A DNA stretch of 24,378 nucleotides from Cerioporus squamosus (lineage: Eukaryota; Basidiomycota; Agaricomycetes; Polyporales; Polyporaceae), in contig JABYQS010000412.1 of NCBI GenBank assembly GCA_022592435.1, positions 1-24,378 of the forward strand. Reading direction: 5' to 3'. This document shows positions 21,932-24,378 of the stretch, piece by piece (positions within the stretch are counted from its first letter, which is position 1; each line of letters starts with the position of its first letter). A program made the translations under genes and the position numbers. The notes below the pieces were generated by a model, which saw only the letters and a program-made list of their open reading frames with translations, ran no database searches and was not told the origin of the DNA.

Positions 21932-24003
21932 ATGAGCACAGAGATGACCCCCGCTCAGCTCGCTACGGCCGCAGAGCATCTGTGAGTGAAGTTCTGCAGA
22001 TCCTCTGTCACACCTTGGCGGTCGATCTCCTCCTCGGTCCCGCCATGCCCTTCCCATAACTCTCCCCTCTCCCTGCATCACCTTACTTGGGGTGCTCATT
22101 GCTTTTCGTGCCTGTAGCTTGGCAGCGAAGCTGTTCTCTCTGGCTTCGTGTGGTGCGTGCTATTCAACTACCCATCCCATGCGACACGCCTGATTGCGTT
22201 GCCCAGTGATGCTCTTCTACGACATCGCGATCACGTTTGGAGACGAGGTCGAGCGGATATGGAAGCAACGGTTTACGGGCGCAACGGTCCTTTGGTTTTT
22301 CGTACGTCCCTGCACTTACGTCCCGAAGCTCGCCAACGCCTGATCCGGCACTAGAATCGCTACCTGTCGCCTCTCGGCTACATAGTCATAATAGTTTGTG
22401 CGTGTCCGCTTCTCCAAGCTGTGCTGCTGCAAGCGAGCCACTAGCTGAACTTCAAATACTCATCCTGTTGATAGCTTTCAACGATCCTTCATGGTCCAAG
22501 GCCGCTTGCCAACGTTACGTCCTGTATCCCGAGATTCTCAAGATATTCACTGCTACTGCTGTCGGACGTACGTGTCTCGACCTTGCAATGATCCTGTCTG
22601 TACTGACGCGTATTCTTGTGCAGTCATCTTTATATTACGACTATACTCAATCTACTCGAAGAGCAAGATCGTCCTCTATGGTTTCAGCGCACTGCTCGTC
22701 CTGGAGCTCGCTATCAAGATCGTGAGTGGTTTATCTTCGTCGCGACGTCCGCAGCACTAGCTGCATGGAATCGTGGGGTCCTGAGACGGAGCGGCCTGTC
22801 ACGATCGATTGCTGACTTTACACCTTTGGTCTTCCTTGTCATGCGGGCGGTATGATTGTATTACAGTGGGCATTCACGGACGGAATCATGCTCCAGCTCC
22901 CACCAGGTGGGTGATGATCCTTCCTTGTCTTACCTGCCGTGCAACACGCTCACTAATCATCTGCTCTTTCAGGATTTGTCGGCTGCATCCTCACGGGAAA
23001 ATCCTCCCCGTAAGTACACTGTGTACCCGCTCGGTCTCTCCTTGGCTCCGCAGCCCTTGTGGACGCTACAAGACAAGCTTGGCTCGTACTCACCGCACTC
23101 CACTTCTCTCAGGGGCGACCGAATCATTTACACCTGGGTCGCGGAACTAGTCTTCGGTAACTATCCCACTGCACTCCCACCGCGCTCGAGCATTCCCACT
23201 CACGTGAACTTCTCTTCTCTGTCCTTGTCACCCTGGCGCTGGCCGTGCTCTCTGCTTGCCTTCGTATCTATGATACGCCTGGGACCATCACGACAGATTC
23301 GGCCGTATTCTTCGCGACGCTGTATCGCACGCTCCAGCTGTACCGGCGCACGATTATCGGCGAGGCGCTCTCACTCATCACGGTCATCATGCGCGACGGT
23401 ACGTGATGCTCCACTTTGTCTTCTCTTCCCATCTGTCTTCTAGCTTGAGGTACGGTGCCTAGCTCGAAGTTCAGAACTTGGAGAGCGGGTCATGTTTCGT
23501 GAGGTTATGTTCGCTGACGGGTGCCAACATGTTTATTGGATTTTCTAGGCATCATGTACTTTGGAGCGATCTTCGTGTCAAACTTGGTGACGGTGTTGAT
23601 CTTCATTGTGAGTGTTCTGTGCGTCGCGATTTTGTCGTCTGCGATCTAACAACCTTGATTTCTCTAGTTTGCTCCGGTACGGAAGATGCAGCGGATGCAC
23701 TGATGCGAACTTGTACTCATGTCTATTGATAGAATGATCTCAAGGTCATCAACGCCTCCTTCAGTACATTGTACGTTCCTTATCCTCTCCTACTGAGGCT
23801 CGTAGTCCTCATCACATGCTCTATGTTTCAGAATAACGAGCTTGATGGTTTCCCGTCTCATGCTGAACCTCCGCGGGGAGGTCATGAAGCGCAGCGCCGT
23901 GATCTCGAATTCCCTTAACAACCGCGAAGACGAGTCCTACCACATGTCCTCAACCGGTCTCTCAAAGCGAGCACGACCACGTCTCACCATCATGGGACCA
24001 TGA
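21932..24003 (+). CDS. DUF6533-family seven-helix membrane protein
   Basis: Fourteen exons: 21932-21981, 22118-22152, 22207-22301, 22355-22397, 22475-22567, 22624-22721, 22867-22906, 22973-23009, 23113-23156, 23297-23398, 23549-23607, 23668-23676, 23733-23770 and 23832-24003. All phases join, giving 304 residues to the first stop. The N-terminal DUF6533 signature is clear: MLFYDIAITFGDEVERIWKQ, then ATVLWFFNRYLSP. Later family features are TWVAELVFD followed by LYRTLQLYRRTIIGEALS, IMYFGAIFVSNLVTVL and the closing SRLMLNLRGEV. About seven hydrophobic helices can be placed (residues roughly 15-40, 53-75, 92-113, 118-140, 170-190, 213-233 and 240-260). The family is large in Agaricomycetes, membrane-bound and of unknown function. 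Exon 12 is only 9 bases (Phe-Ala-Pro). The reading frame just before the stop appears disturbed, and the true tail may continue beyond 24003. Confidence 0.88.
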
Positions 24004-24378
24004 CCGGTGGTCCGCGTTCGAGTCGTCCATCGTGGGCAACCTCGGCGCCCAATCACGTTCGAGAGCGACGATCGCGACTACTACGGCTTCGACGAGGAAG
24101 AAGAGGACGTCGTCGACCCGTCTCTCCCGTCGACACCTCGCTCGAACTCCCACCATCTTCGCCATTCGGCCCGACATTCTCTCAACCATCATCCCCGCAT
24201 TCGCCATATTCCCCCCGCTCACAACATTCATACCCCCATCACCGATATCCCCCGGATCGTCCGTGTCGCCTAGCACACCCGCTTCGTCCGTTCGCCCGAC
24301 ATTACATACATTTGCGCAAGATACGGGGCAGCGTCGACTCGGAGTACAACGTCGGGTACGGCATGCCCAGCTCGCAGT
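24004..24378 (+). other. Possible continuation of the DUF6533 protein tail, or 3' flank
   Basis: A frame in phase with the gene continues to 24273, with an acidic stretch (DRDYYGFDEEEEDVVD) and then Ser/Pro/His-rich sequence typical of cytosolic tails in this family. It is separated from exon 14 by the stop at 24001 and would connect only if two one-base differences are real errors. Otherwise this is 3' untranslated sequence. Confidence 0.35.

Noticed and set aside
23207..23296. An open, hydrophobic frame upstream of exon 10 of the DUF6533 gene that would need a GT-TG intron.
   Set aside because: A normal AG acceptor at 23295-23296 gives the family motif LVFD followed by SAVFFATLYR in frame, so this stretch is intron and its protein-like look is chance.

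Overview
The window reads as nuclear DNA of a filamentous basidiomycete, probably a mushroom-forming Agaricomycete. Genes are split by many short GT..AG introns, mostly about 50-150 bases, with GTRNGT donors. There are no operons or bacterial-type signals. One gene belongs to a multi-pass membrane family (DUF6533) that is greatly expanded in Agaricomycetes. I re-joined exons by hand from splice consensus, reading phase and family similarity, so the intron boundaries are models without transcript support.

Layout from left to right. The 5' part of a glutamine synthetase-family gene runs off the left edge (minus, from 630). Next comes an FHA-domain, tail-anchored protein of the SLMAP/PRO45/HAM-4 type (minus, 1808-4532), then a long gene-poor stretch, then an F-box-like protein (minus, 7207-9062). 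After a second gene-poor stretch of about 3.5 kb lies a complete second glutamine synthetase-family gene (plus, 12537-14366). It is followed by a convergent PinX1/Pxr1-type G-patch nucleolar protein (minus, 15447-17209), a single-domain cupin (plus, 17862-18247) and a small single-pass membrane protein (minus, 18676-19501). After another gene-poor 2.4 kb comes a 14-exon DUF6533 seven-helix protein (plus, 21932 to at least 24003).

The genes do not form an obvious pathway or biosynthetic cluster. They look like ordinary housekeeping and signalling neighbours: nitrogen metabolism, STRIPAK signalling, ribosome/telomere biology and ubiquitin-ligase adaptors. The clearest internal relationship is the pair of glutamine synthetase paralogues. 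They lie in opposite orientation about 12 kb apart and share an intron position, an intron phase, and a TATA box at almost the same distance from the start codon.

I found no tRNA or rRNA gene, transposon, CRISPR array or convincing new system. The points most worth checking are three frame breaks, each repairable by one base in a short homopolymer (one in the left glutamine synthetase, two at the end of the DUF6533 gene), and several perfect inverted repeats in the intergenic DNA.
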